Below are positions 34,100 to 45,078 of a DNA stretch of 64,000 nucleotides, one piece after another. The translations under genes were made by a program, and so were the position numbers. The notes beneath the pieces were generated by a model. That model ran no database searches, was not told the DNA's origin, and worked only from the letters and a program-made list of their open reading frames with translations. The DNA comes from Lunularia cruciata (lineage: Eukaryota > Streptophyta > Marchantiopsida > Lunulariales > Lunulariaceae), in NCBI GenBank assembly GCA_948567375.1, contig OX419755.1:1493001-1557000 (forward strand), read 5' to 3'. Each line of letters opens with the position of its first letter. Within the stretch, counting starts at the first letter, position 1.

Positions 34100-35200
34100 T
34101 TCCTTGAAGGAGAAGGTGTTATGTTCTTTTACTCTTTATGTGATCCAAATGTAATGTTTGCAACAAGGATTTATGATCAGCTTGCATGATCATTTGTTTC
34201 CCCAAGAGATAATGCCTCCATACCTTGGTGGTACCATTGCTAGTTGTTCTTGATCTTAAGCATAATAATTTCTTTTTGCAGTATTTAGTAGGTGAGATAG
34301 AAAGGTAATAGAATTCAACCATATAGAAATTCTTGCTATAACATAGCTCCAATAGCAAAGTTAGAAGCATCAAACTCAACCACACAAGGTAGTTGAGTAT
34401 CATATAGTTGAAGAATGGGTCTTGGAAACACCATATGTTTCAATTTTTGGAATGCTTCTTTGTGTTTGGTGGTCCACTAAAAGCTTGAGGTCTTCCCTAA
34501 GAGATCGGTCAATAGTATGGCCACATGAACATAGTAGCGGATGAATCATTGGTAAAAAATTGCCAATCCATTAAATGCTTGCATTTTTTATATCCTTCAG
34601 AGTATGCCTATGAGTAATGGCCTTGATTTTCTCCTCTTTTATCTTGATCCCCTATGATGAGAGCTTATGATCCAAGAATGTAACTTCCTCTTGCCAAAAG
34701 ACGCACTTTTACTTGTTGAACTTCCATTGACGTAGTTGTCTTAAGATTTCTTGCAGGTGATTTGCATGTTGTGCTTCCATCTTGCTGTAGGTTAAAATAT
34801 CATACAAGAATACCTCCATGTATTGATCAATAGCACATCCAACATCCAATGCATTTGATCCATGAAGACTATAGGAACATTAGTGAGCCCAAAAGGTAGA
34901 ACTTTCCATTCCAAATGCCCATACCTTGTGCAAAAGGTAGTCTTTTGCACATCTTCTCTATTAATGAGAATTTTCCAATAGTTGCTTTGGAGATCCAACC
35001 TAGAAAAGTATTGTGCTCCACTCAATTGTTCTAGTAAATTATCAATTTGAGGCAAGGGATATGTATTCTTCATTTTTTATTTATTGAAGCCATGGTAATC
35101 AATACAAAAGCAAAGTCCTCCATCCTTCTTTGCAACAAATAGTACCAATGCTCCCCAACAATATGTACTATATCATATGAAATCCTTCTCCAACAACTTT
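34100..35200 (-). pseudogene. C-minus reverse transcriptase and RNase H
   Basis: The frame at 35073-34792 gives MKNTYPLPQIDNLLEQLSG, FSRLDLQSNYWKILI and VLPFGLTNVPIVFMDQM. The active-site box reads FLYD in place of YxDD. RNase H follows near 34400-34119 with VVEFDASNFAIGAML. Frameshifts separate the pieces. The order and motifs are Ty3-type. Confidence 0.8.
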
Positions 35201-35211
35201 GGCAATGTTGT

Positions 35212-35800
35212 TCAAAGCTCATCCAACTCCTTTGGTGAGAGACAATATATGGGTCTACTTAGAGTACTTCTTAGCAATAACTTTATTTTGAAGGGCATAC
35301 CATGATTGAAGGGTAATCCGTTTGGTAGATCATCCAAAAATACATCTACAAACTCTTGAACTATTTGATCAACCATTGCTTGAGGAGACTTCCGGTCCTC
35401 ATCAGATTCTCCATGATTTGCAATTAGCTTGATCCACATTGCAAAAGTAGGTTTATCTTCTTTCAAAGCTTGCTTTATAGTTGCTTTACTAATAAACTTC
35501 CAATCTTGGGATTGACTATTCTTAGATGTCTTAATAAAAGGATATTCATACCTTAGTGTTGTATTTGACTTTGTTATTGAGTCCAATCAAATTGGACCTT
35601 ATGACATTCAAGCCAAGGAAAACCTAAAATGACATCATAGTGTAAAGGTGCCACTACAAACATCATACACTCCAAACACTCCTTTCAAATCTTGAATGGA
35701 ATGCTTAATTCCTTTGCTAATTACATGGACATGCAACACTCTAAATTTCCAAAATCAACCAAAATCCTACAACCACAATCAAATATCATACCTTGCAAGT
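35212..35800 (-). pseudogene. C-minus protease-RT linker
   Basis: The frame 35586-35212 includes FVDVFLDDLPNGLPFNHGMP and CLSPKELDEL, the N-terminal RT region. Upstream, near 35790-35700, the minus strand reads RILVDFGNLECCM, a protease box with D-F-G. The same D-F-G occurs in the plus-strand C copy. Coding stops at the A-IV junction. Confidence 0.75.
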
Positions 35801-37672
35801 TGTGACAACCCGGCAAATATCACTTTTGCAGTAATCGGGTAAGTACAGTTTGTTCCCGCAGAGATACAAGTCAGAATTGGTCAAATACAAAGCAAACAGT
35901 AACAATGTAGTTCTTCTTGGTTGCGTCTTTAATCTCTCAGGTAGAAACCACACCCAAAAGAGAGTAACAAGCACTGACTCGCAGTCTTGTCACCAATTAA
36001 CACTCCATAATCACAACTCCATCAAATCTTTCCAAACAATCTTGATTGTGATGATTCAGGCTCTCCCAAAAACGGCACTTCACTGCAAAATGACTTCGCC
36101 TCAAAATTGTGTTCTACCCCTCCACGGAAGGCACAACTTCCTCGATTGAAATTGCTTCACATCAACTTCGCACTGCACTCCTAAATGCAGAATACTACCA
36201 ACACTACAATTCCTCTCAGATCTATCAAGGCATTGCTTCGATTGCACTTCACTTAGGATCAAACACATAGAATGAAGATCAAGGCTGTGGAATCCAACAT
36301 CCAACAAACACTCACAAACACAATTGCAAAGTTGATACTCGGAATCAAGCTCAAGCGACAAGCACTGCTTCACAGCACTTTGCTTTATCTATTCTCAGAA
36401 ATAATGAGCACTGAACAACAATTTCATGTGAATGCCACTCTTAAGTAATGAACAATCGACAGTTCTAACAACTATACCGTTCTACCACAACTGTTCTAAC
36501 CTGCAGATCCAAAATGACAATGCAACCTTTCATATCTGCCCCTTCAAATCTCAAATCGGTTTCTACTCCGATCCGATGTCTACTTCTTCTTCAGCTTTCA
36601 AACCCGACCCCGAAGTAATCTTACTTCCTACTACATTTTCCTCGGGTTTCACATCTCCTACTTCTTTGACTAATTCTAAGACTTCTCCTTCCTGATATGC
36701 AATTACTATCATAATTAAGCCTTCTAAATCTCTATCTCACGACCCACTCTTCTCTAAAGTGTCAAATGTCAAATCCAAAGACACTTGCACTCCTATCTCT
36801 CTTACCTTGGGTTTAACTACTATCAATTCCTTTACTAATTCTTTTGTGTCATCATCAAGAATTGTAATTGAAACCATTAATACACTATCTACACTTTCAA
36901 TTTGTAGCCCATTTTCCCCTAATCATTCATGTTACTAACCTGAAGACACTTACTATCTGATCCTGCACTTCGGGTTTATTCACTGCTGTTACTTCTCCTT
37001 CACTTTCTATCATATCTTCAATCAGAACTGAAATTGAAGTCATAGGTATCATAACTATCTTCTTTCCCTACTCTAACTTCCTCTGATCCCTCAAGCAAAA
37101 CTCCCCAAGTCTCCTTCATTGCACTCTGAGGTCCGCTTACCTCGGATTTAGTCATCTTCATCTTGAGGCAAAGTCTTTAGACCCAAAGTCCGAAGTACAA
37201 AGTCCGAATTACAAAGTCACATTGACCCGAAGACACTTTGACCCAAAGTACATCTACTCTCAAAACTTCAAATGCTTGAAACTTCTTCTACGCACCTCTA
37301 AACTTTGCAATTTTGGTAGCAATGGAAAGCACTAAACGAGACGCTTCCAACGAGATATAACATGCTTGATTTGGAGTTGTGGTCACTGAGATATGGCCCC
37401 CGCAAGAATCCTGAGATATGGCAACTTCTATTTCTCTTTCGGCGTCTGCCCTCTTTAATGTCTGATCTGAGTTTTTCCCTCCTCTGACACAAAGTAAGCT
37501 TCTTCGGATCTGATCCAAACCAAGCCCTTCTTCCTCTTACACAAAATTGACTTCCTCAGGTCTGATCAAAACACAAGTTTGTACTCATTTCTTCTCCATT
37601 TGGTTTCAATTTGGTTTCAGCAAGGCATTTCTTCTTCTAAACTCCTCCAAAATGAAAAATGTGTGTACCACA
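35801..37672 (-). mobile_element. Family A LTR, internally deleted (A-IV)
   Basis: It runs from TGTGACAACCCGG (plus coordinates) to ATGTGTGTACCACA, with exact CAAGT duplication (35796-35800, 37673-37677). At 1,872 bp it is half the usual length. The terminal third and the extreme 5' region remain, while the conserved domain and most of the coiled coil are missing. It inserted near the gag-protease junction of the C element. Confidence 0.9.
36560..36700 (-). pseudogene. LTR-encoded protein, C-terminal remnant of A-IV
   Basis: On the minus strand the tail includes KPEE-like sequence and a terminal DIGSE stop, the family C-terminus (compare 7160-7183). The rest of the gene is deleted or scrambled. 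Confidence 0.6.
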
Positions 37673-37677
37673 CAAGT

Positions 37678-38946
37678 AAAGCAAACTTGTATAGGTCAAA
37701 CCTTCAATTGCATTAGAACTAATAAAGTTCCCAATAGATGATTCAAGTTCTCCTAGGGAAACAATGATTAGGGAAACAAGAAAAAAATATCCTTGTTTCC
37801 CTAATCATCATGCTCCACAAAATCCATTTGGGTGATATATTTTGGGATCGTCTATCCTGAAGTAGACATTCAACAATGTGATGCCCAATTTGGTGATAAA
37901 TAGAAAAAAACTACTATTTTGGTTGCAATCTTTCCCTATCTATAAGGCCAAGTGGTTTTTGTTAGATGGCATCAATCTCCATTAATGCTTGCTCCTCTAT
38001 CCATGTGTAGTGTGTGGGTAGGTTTTGTGAAGGCTGAGGTCAAGACCAAGTTTCCACAACCAAGGAATCAAAATGCTCAATCTAGTGCATGGGTTCCTCC
38101 AAGTGTTTGGGCTCTCACACAATCACTTCCTATTTGGTGCATGACTTCAAGCTCCTCACAAATTGATCTAGAGCTTTACCTTCTAATTTATCTAGAACTT
38201 GTATTATGGTGTTTTGGAATGAGTGATGTAGCTCCTTAAAAAACCAATCTACTTTAGTTTTGCCAACCTATCTTGGACTGCTCTTATGGTATTTATCACT
38301 TAGAATTGCCAAATTATTATGCTCTTCAATTTTCCTATGTTGAGATTGGCACAAAAAAATGCTATTTAGCTCACTCCACTCAGAATTGCAACCATAGTTT
38401 TTCCACTCTATCCAATTGGATTGAAGCCCATAGAACTTATCTTTGTTCATCTTGAAGGTTTGTAGCTTCAAAATAACATTCATAATCAGACACAAAATTC
38501 TCCACTATGCCCAAGAGGTTCTTGCTTTCAAATACCTTAGGTTTTTGAAATTGAATTTGCTATTGTCCTTCTCAAAATGGTGCTCTTTCTACATTCTCTT
38601 GATGATCTCATTCTTCCAACAATTGAGTAAGATACTCAATTTGTTGTTGCATAGCAATGATAACTTTTGGCATTGCCACCATGGGTACTACTCTATCAAA
38701 TGACCTACAATTTATCTAAGTTAACATGTAGTTGCAACATGTCCACCATTCTCCATAAGTTACAATCTGAAGTACCAAAGGTTAATCAAACAAGGTGATT
38801 GCATTCAAAAATTCTACCCAAAGCATGAAATGATGAACTACGTGAAAGGATGTTGGGGTAGTTCATGGAAATAAAAATCCCAATGGTTTGGTGGAAATGG
38901 ATTTAGTGGTCCATAAATTCCATCCATCTATCCAATTCTTGCTCTA
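37678..38946 (-). pseudogene. C-minus gag
   Basis: Alignment by eye to the plus-strand C gag (62500-63715) is continuous: the leader near 38946-38700 (GGATAGATGGATGG, TTATGGACCACTAAATCC), the capsid region near 38560-38270, and the post-knuckle region near 37740-37680. The frame at 38495-38268 has WIEWKNY. Stops and shifts are frequent. Confidence 0.65.
37764..37808. repeat. Inverted repeat, 17-bp perfect arms
   Basis: ATGATTAGGGAAACAAG (37764-37780) and its reverse complement (37792-37808) flank an 11-bp A-rich loop. The plus-strand C copy lacks this at the same place, so it arose after the copies split, most likely by a local inverted duplication. Confidence 0.75.
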
Positions 38947-39547
38947 TGTAATACTCCGAGGATAAGAAAACTCTCTAAGAGAGATCAAGAGAGAAAATGC
39001 AAGTTTCACACTCAATACTTTGATGCCTCAAAGGAGCACCTTCTTTATATCATATATCAAATAGGATTCTTTCAAAAGAAGCTCCACCCATGGATCATAT
39101 ATATAAATTGGTGACTTGTTAGCAAGCTCCATCCTTGGATTAGTTGTTTGGATGGGTGACATGTCAATCCTTGTCCTATCTAGTTGGTCAAATAGGTTTG
39201 ACCAAAGGGAATCTTTAAGGAATATTCTTATAGAGAGCTTGGAATCACATGGGTGATGTAAAATTGGAAAGCTCTCAACAAGAAAAAGTAGAAAGGGAAG
39301 AAGGAAAGATGTTTTAAGCCCTACAAGGTTGAAATGTTTCCACTTTTGAGGCCTAATTCATCCATTTAGGCTTCCAAAATTAGCTCTAAAGGTTCCAAGT
39401 TATTTTCAATATTTGCTCTATTAGTAGAAGTACTCTTGTGGTGACACCTCTGTCTGATCTTCCTAACCCATTGTACACAACATTTTTCTAGATGTTATCC
39501 AAGCCAATTTTCACCTCTAGATAATATGTCTAGCTATTTGTATTATA
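38947..39547 (-). repeat. B-minus 3' LTR
   Basis: It starts TGTAATACTCCGAGG and ends TATTTGTATTATA (decayed TTACA). It matches 52152-52734 and 17536-18104. The minus-strand polypurine tract AAAAGGGGAGAG lies at 39548-39562. Confidence 0.85.
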
Positions 39548-39559
39548 GAACTCTCCCCT

Positions 39560-39892
39560 TTTAAAATATAACATCCTCATTGCAAAGTTGTTGCTCAAAA
39601 GATTGAACTAACACTAGTGCATTGGTCAAGTTGGCTGTTGGCTCCCATGTTGCCTCATAGAGTGGTTACCCTTTCCAATGGACCAGATATTCTTTATGTG
39701 GATGGCAAGTACTATGGATGCATTTCTAAAGAATGCATTCGATCTCATACTCCTTCACCTCATCAACAAGTGTTGGACAAGGTTGAATTTCTTAGATGGA
39801 AGAGAAGTGGGATGACCAGGGAGCATATCAACATAATAAGGAAATATGAAACACCAGGTGGATCTTCACATGTAACAATAGCTCAAGGTGAT
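39560..39892 (-). pseudogene. B-minus integrase tail and chromodomain
   Basis: The minus-strand frame gives LLHVKIHLVFHISLLC, KEYEIECIL, PHKEYLVHWKG, LYEATWEPTANL and VLVQSFEQQL. It matches the chromodomain of B-plus, with the tryptophan of ATWE kept here. One stop lies after CIL. Confidence 0.75.
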
Positions 39893-42472
39893 TGTGGTAC
39901 CTACATTTTTTTAATTTATTTTTAAATAGAGAAGAAGAAGTGTATAGAGAAGTCGGATTGCGCCTGTATGACCAAAGAAAGCGAAGAAAAGAGTCTTTGG
40001 GATGAAACCCAAGGTAACATGGCTTTGGGTCATAAGGCAAAGTACTTGTACTTGTCCTGTCAGCATAAACCCAAAGTTGACCTCGGGTCAAGACGTGACG
40101 AAGAACCCAAAGACAAAGACGGAGAGAGAGAGACTTTGTATTGGGCGGCGCGAGCGGATCCAAAGAACCTATAACAAACTTCTTTGGAGTCAGTGCAATC
40201 AAGAAAGTACTAGGAAGAAAGTAATGACCTCAGGATCAAGAACTTCTTGATAGTGACAGGCAACAACTTCACCAAATCAGAAATTTGAGAAAAAGAGCGA
40301 TCAAAGAGTGACTGATTGGCGCAAGACTATAAAATTACGCGGTGCGCAAGAAGAAGTAGCAATGTCTAGTTGCTACCCGGTGCCTATTTAGAGTAGACCC
40401 AAAGTTATGCAAATTGCACATCCGTAGGAAGAGAAGTGGGTTCGGATTTTAGGGACGATCTTCCACAAGAGAAAAGTGAGGAAGCACATGATGGCACCGA
40501 AAGTGAGCAAGCAGAGTGCGGTGAGAGGGCTTGCAATTCATCAATTAGAAGAAATAGCACGGATCGAAGTCTTGACAAGACTTTGTATCACATTCCTGGC
40601 CTGGAATTGGAATTTTAGTTTTCCAAGTTTCATGGTAGAAATTGTAGCAAGCAACTGCAAGGATGGGCCGAAGCATGAGGGGAAGAGAGGAAATCCTGCT
40701 CAATGGACGGAGGCGGATTGGAGAGTAGTGTAAGGAAGTCATTCAATCCACCCCGCACTAAGAATGGGTATGAGATGGATAGTTATAGAGACTCTGAGTG
40801 GAGAGGAATTGTAAGCGCGATGATGGCTATGTTCAAACCAAAGCAAACCACCTATGTTACTTTGCAACAAGCAGTGTTCTTTCACCAAATGTTTGCAGGA
40901 GAGGCAGTAGATTGGGCAAAATGCTTGCATCAGAGAGTGGGGCAGATGATTTCAGGATGAAGAATGGATATGCCACCACATTATTTTGTGCCATTTGCAG
41001 TGCATTTTTGTTTTGGGTTGAACTTGCTGACTTTAGAAGAGCAAAGTTGAATGCGGTTGCACTTTCATCCAGATTTGTGCAAGGAAGCCGATGCAAATGA
41101 GCGATATTATATGGAGAGAGTGCAAGAGGGGGATAAGTACTACAAAGAGAGTAGGAGAGAAAAGATCATAGCAATTGACCTTCCAAGGGCGCAAAAGGGA
41201 GCCAAGCCTAAGAGTCTTGTTGCAACAGTACAACCCTAGAAAGTTCCAAAGCTTAACCTGATGACGGTGATAGTGAAGACAAAGGAAATTGTGTAGGAAG
41301 AAGAAGAAGAATTAAAAGGAGAAACCGGATCAAAGGAAGGAGTGTCGGGCAAAGAAGAGGAGTTTACACTATGAAGTGAAGAATCGAGTAGTGACAGCAA
41401 AGGCAAAGCGGAGGTTCAGCAAGTGATATAGCTAATGAAAGAGGTCGGAAAGCCAAGTCCCAAAGTTTCCATGATGGAACGAGGTAGTGAGAAGAAGAAG
41501 GAAGAAGAAGGCAAAGCAAAACCCCAAGCTGCCAAGCGTGACAATGCCTTGAATGTATCTGTAGTGGGGCCCAATAAACTTACTCAAAAAGAGGGAGAAA
41601 GTTGTGAGGAGGAAACTTTGAACGTGCAAAGATCTTGACTTTGGGGCAAGGTATCAAATGTAGAAGAGTCAGAACCCAAAGTCCGAGCCGAGGATGAAAG
41701 GTGCGAAGGAGTGGACTATTTGTCCAAGGTAGTATGCCCGTGTTGACGATGTTGCAGCAGAAGAAGATGGAGATGATAAGTGCCAAGTTCAACGTACCAG
41801 ATGAATTAGCAGTGGTAAAAACTTGGAGTGCCAAAACCTTGTTGTTACGAAGTAAGCTGACAAGAGTGGAGATGGAGGTCAAAGAACTTTGGGTTGAGGA
41901 GGTTCTTTGGAGTAAGCACTTTGAGGCAACAAGGGAAGAGTTAGTAAAGAATCGTGAGGAACTGAAGGAGATGACTGCAATGACTGCGGGATTGAAAGGA
42001 GAACTTGCAGCGGTGCGTGTCGAGTTGATACACTCCAAGGCAATTGCTGCGGTGATGGAGCAAGAGTTGGAGAGCCTTAAGAAGAGGGCTGTGGTGCCCA
42101 CATTTTTTGTTTTTTTCAAAATAAAGAAGAAGAAGTGTATAGAGAAGTCGGATTGCGCCTATATGGCCGAAGAAGGCAAAGAAAATAGTCTTTGAGATGA
42201 AACCTGAAGTAAAGTGACTTTGGGTCATAAGGCGAAGTACTTGGAAATGCCCTATCAGCATACAACCCGAAGTAAGGAGTCTTTGTATCGAGAGCTCAAC
42301 CCAAGGCGAAGTCAGTCTAACAACCTTTCGTCGGACCAAGAAATTCAAGAAGGGACCATTCAAAACTGGCGGTCCATACGCGCAAAGTTTGATTAACAGT
42401 GACAGGTGCATGCAGGAGGTGTGATTTCTTGGAAGAAACTCAAAGTGAAGAAAGACAAAGAAAGTGCAACTC

Positions 42473-42480
42473 TATAAAAA
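42473..42480 (+). promoter_or_regulatory. TATA box of the A-VI gene
   Basis: TATAAAAA in the same CTCTATAAAAAT context as in A-IIa, 20 bp before the start at 42500. Confidence 0.5.
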
Positions 42481-42499
42481 TTCAACTCGCAACGATGAA

Positions 42500-45078
42500 A
42501 TGTCAAGTAATTTTCCTTCGCCGTTGAGAAGTCGTCTTGCAGGAGATCGTGGGAAGGGAAATAGAGTTGGAAACGTGATAGTGTGTAAGGGAGAAGTCGC
42601 AAGAGTGAAATCAAGAGATAGTGAGAAGGCAGGAGAGATGGGAGGAGGAAAGAAGAACTCTGAATTTGTAGTGAGAAATCATGTGATTTGGAGGTTAGAT
42701 GTGATTGCTTGGATTGAAGTCTTGAGCAGACTTTGGATCACTTTCTTGGCGTGGAACTGGAACGTGAGTTTCCGGGTTTCATGATAGAGATCATTGAGAG
42801 CAAGTGTCTTGATAGACCTGAGGAAGAAGGGAAGAGAGGAAATCCAGCTTGCTAGACAGAGTCGGATTGGAGACTAGTACTCGGGAAGGAAGCAGGCTCG
42901 GAGCAAGAGGCCACGTTCTTGGGGAAGGGAGAGATAGACCAAGAAACCCAAGAGGTGAGCGATGCATTCTCGTCAAAACGGACAAAGAATGGGTATAAAG
43001 TCAAGAGTTATAAAGACCTTGTAAAGAGAGGAATTGTGAGTGCTCTGATGGCAATCCTGAAGCCGGAGAGAACAATGTATGTGATGAAACACCGAGCGGT
43101 GTTCTTTCACAAGTTGTTTGTAGGAGAACCGATCAATTGGGCAAGGTGTTTCCATGGGAGAACGCAACAAATGGTGTGGAATCTTTGAGATAAATTGCCT
43201 CCAAACTACATTGTGCCGTTTGCAGCGCATTTCTACCTCGGGTTGAATTTGCTGAACTCGGCGGAGCAAACTTGGATGGTGTCGCACTTCCATCCTGATT
43301 TGAGAAAGGAGGTCGATGTAGAGGAGCAGCAGTACATTTTGCAAATCAGAAGCACTGATGAGTACTACAAGAAGACGGGGAAGACTGTGGAGATCGAAGT
43401 GAGTACTCCAAACTTGACAAAGAGAAGTCGGCAAGGTGAAGCCAAAGACACGAAGAAACCTTGGAAGACCAAGAGAGGAAACTCAAGGTGAGGTATGGTG
43501 GTGATCGAGTCGAAAGATGAAGACTCGAAAGGTGATGCCGAGCTCAAGACCAAAGACTCGGAACACAAGGAGGAGCCTGAGCTCACGCTACAGAGTGGAG
43601 ATACAAGTAGCGATAGTGATGAGGGTGGAGAAATGACATCGGCACCAGGTGCTGCAGAAGAAGAAGAAGAAGAAGTACCACCAGCAATTGAAGCCAAGGA
43701 CAACACGCAGTTGGAAGACAAAGTACCCAAGCCCGAAGAGGAGAAGATCGCAGTGCAGAGGGGAGTCTGCTCAAGGTGTAAGGCAAAGTGTGAAGCAAGT
43801 CCGAGTACTGTGAAAGAAGAAGCGAATGCAAGCTCGAGAAGCAAGGCGTCCATTCCGATACGACGACTGCAGAGAAGAAGGCGAGTATCGGATGAACATG
43901 AAGTACGAAGGGAAGTGGCCACGCAAGAAGAAGTAAACCCAAGCGATGGAGTCGAGTATCTACGAGAGGTGGTGTGTCCTCTGCTGGTGAAGTTAGAATA
44001 CAAGAAGAAGGAGATGCAATTGACTTGTCCAGAGGTAAAGACTGTCTTGCAGGTGTTGTCTAGATTAGAAGAAGAAAACCCGGAGTTGAAGAAGAGTATA
44101 ACCCGAGGTGAGGAGGAAAGGGAAGTACTGCAAGCGGAGGTAGTAGTGAGGACTCAGGTAATTGAAGACCTGAAGAGAGAAGTGAGTTATCGAGAGGATC
44201 TTGTGAAGAAGAGTGACATAGCAAGGGAGAGACAAGTAGTTGAGTACGAGATCTTGAAGCAACAGTTTGTTGATTCAAGAGTAGAAGTTATCCATGCTAT
44301 GGCAAGAGTTGCAGCAAAGGATCAAGAGCTTGATAGGGTGATGGAGAGTGTCAAAGAGAAGAAGCAACTCTGGCAAAGAGAGTTGGCAGCACGATATAGA
44401 GAAGAAGAAAGATTACGAGAGTTACTTCGTAATCAGGAGGAGAGAGTGGTACAGAAGGAGAAGGAGAAGGAGACGGTGAAAGCCGAGTTCGAAGCGGAAT
44501 TGGCAATGTACAGGGAAGACTGGCTTGCAGATCAAGAGCGAGAGAGGAAGATGAGATTGGAGCCTTTGAAGGAGATAGTTCTCCAGATGAATGCCATGTT
44601 GAGTACAGAGGCCAACATTCGGATTGAAGAGACGAGGCTGCACAAGTTGAAGTTGTTGGTGAAGGAGATGAGGCAAACACAGGCAAAGGACACGGATTTG
44701 AATGCCTTGTTAATAAGTCTCAGAACTCGTGTAGATAGGAAGATCTTAGAGGTAGAAGACAACATTTCAATTAGATTAGACTTAGTAAAAATAAAGATAG
44801 AAAAACTTTGGAAAGATGTTAGAGCAAAACCCAAAGTAGATAACACAGGAGTGCAAATGTCTTCGGAATTACTAGTGGAGACATTAGAGAAGAGTGGGTC
44901 GAGAGATGAAGAGTTAGATAGACTACCCACTAGTGCAATTTTGGAATAGGAAAGAGAATTGTTGGATCTGGTAGAAGAGGTAGAAGATATGAAACCCGAG
45001 GACAGAGTAGTAGGAAGTAAATTTACTTCGGGTTTGGGTTTGAAAGCCAAGGAAGAAGTAGACATTGGATTGGAGTAG
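42500..45078 (+). pseudogene. LTR-encoded conserved-domain/coiled-coil protein of A-VI
   Basis: It starts M-S-S-N-F-P-S-P-L and is shifted once by a one-base deletion near 42770. It then stays in one frame to the VDIGLE stop at 45076. In-frame stops include 43186 and 43489 (TGA where A-IIa reads CGA) and 44947 (TAG for CAG). The domain shows ITFLAWNWN, NPAC-TESDWRLVLGKEAGS, NWARCFHGRTQQMVWNL and AAHFYLGLNLLNSAEQ. The longest open part (43495-44949) is 484 codons of acidic linker plus coiled coil. This copy and 4610-7183 together define the family's gene layout. Function unknown. Confidence 0.75.

Noticed and set aside
39617-39925. 102-codon plus-strand frame ending at the A-V start
   Set aside because: It is the antisense of the B-minus chromodomain and runs across an insertion junction.
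43365-44003. Ser/Leu-rich minus-strand frames opposite the A genes (also 41580-42119, 44532-45065)
   Set aside because: They are antisense shadows of GAA/GAG-rich coiled-coil coding and have no domain.
43495-44949. 484-codon open frame as an intact cellular gene
   Set aside because: It is the linker and coil part of the A-VI LTR protein. Its true start is at 42500, upstream stops and a frameshift break it, and the frame recurs in other A copies.
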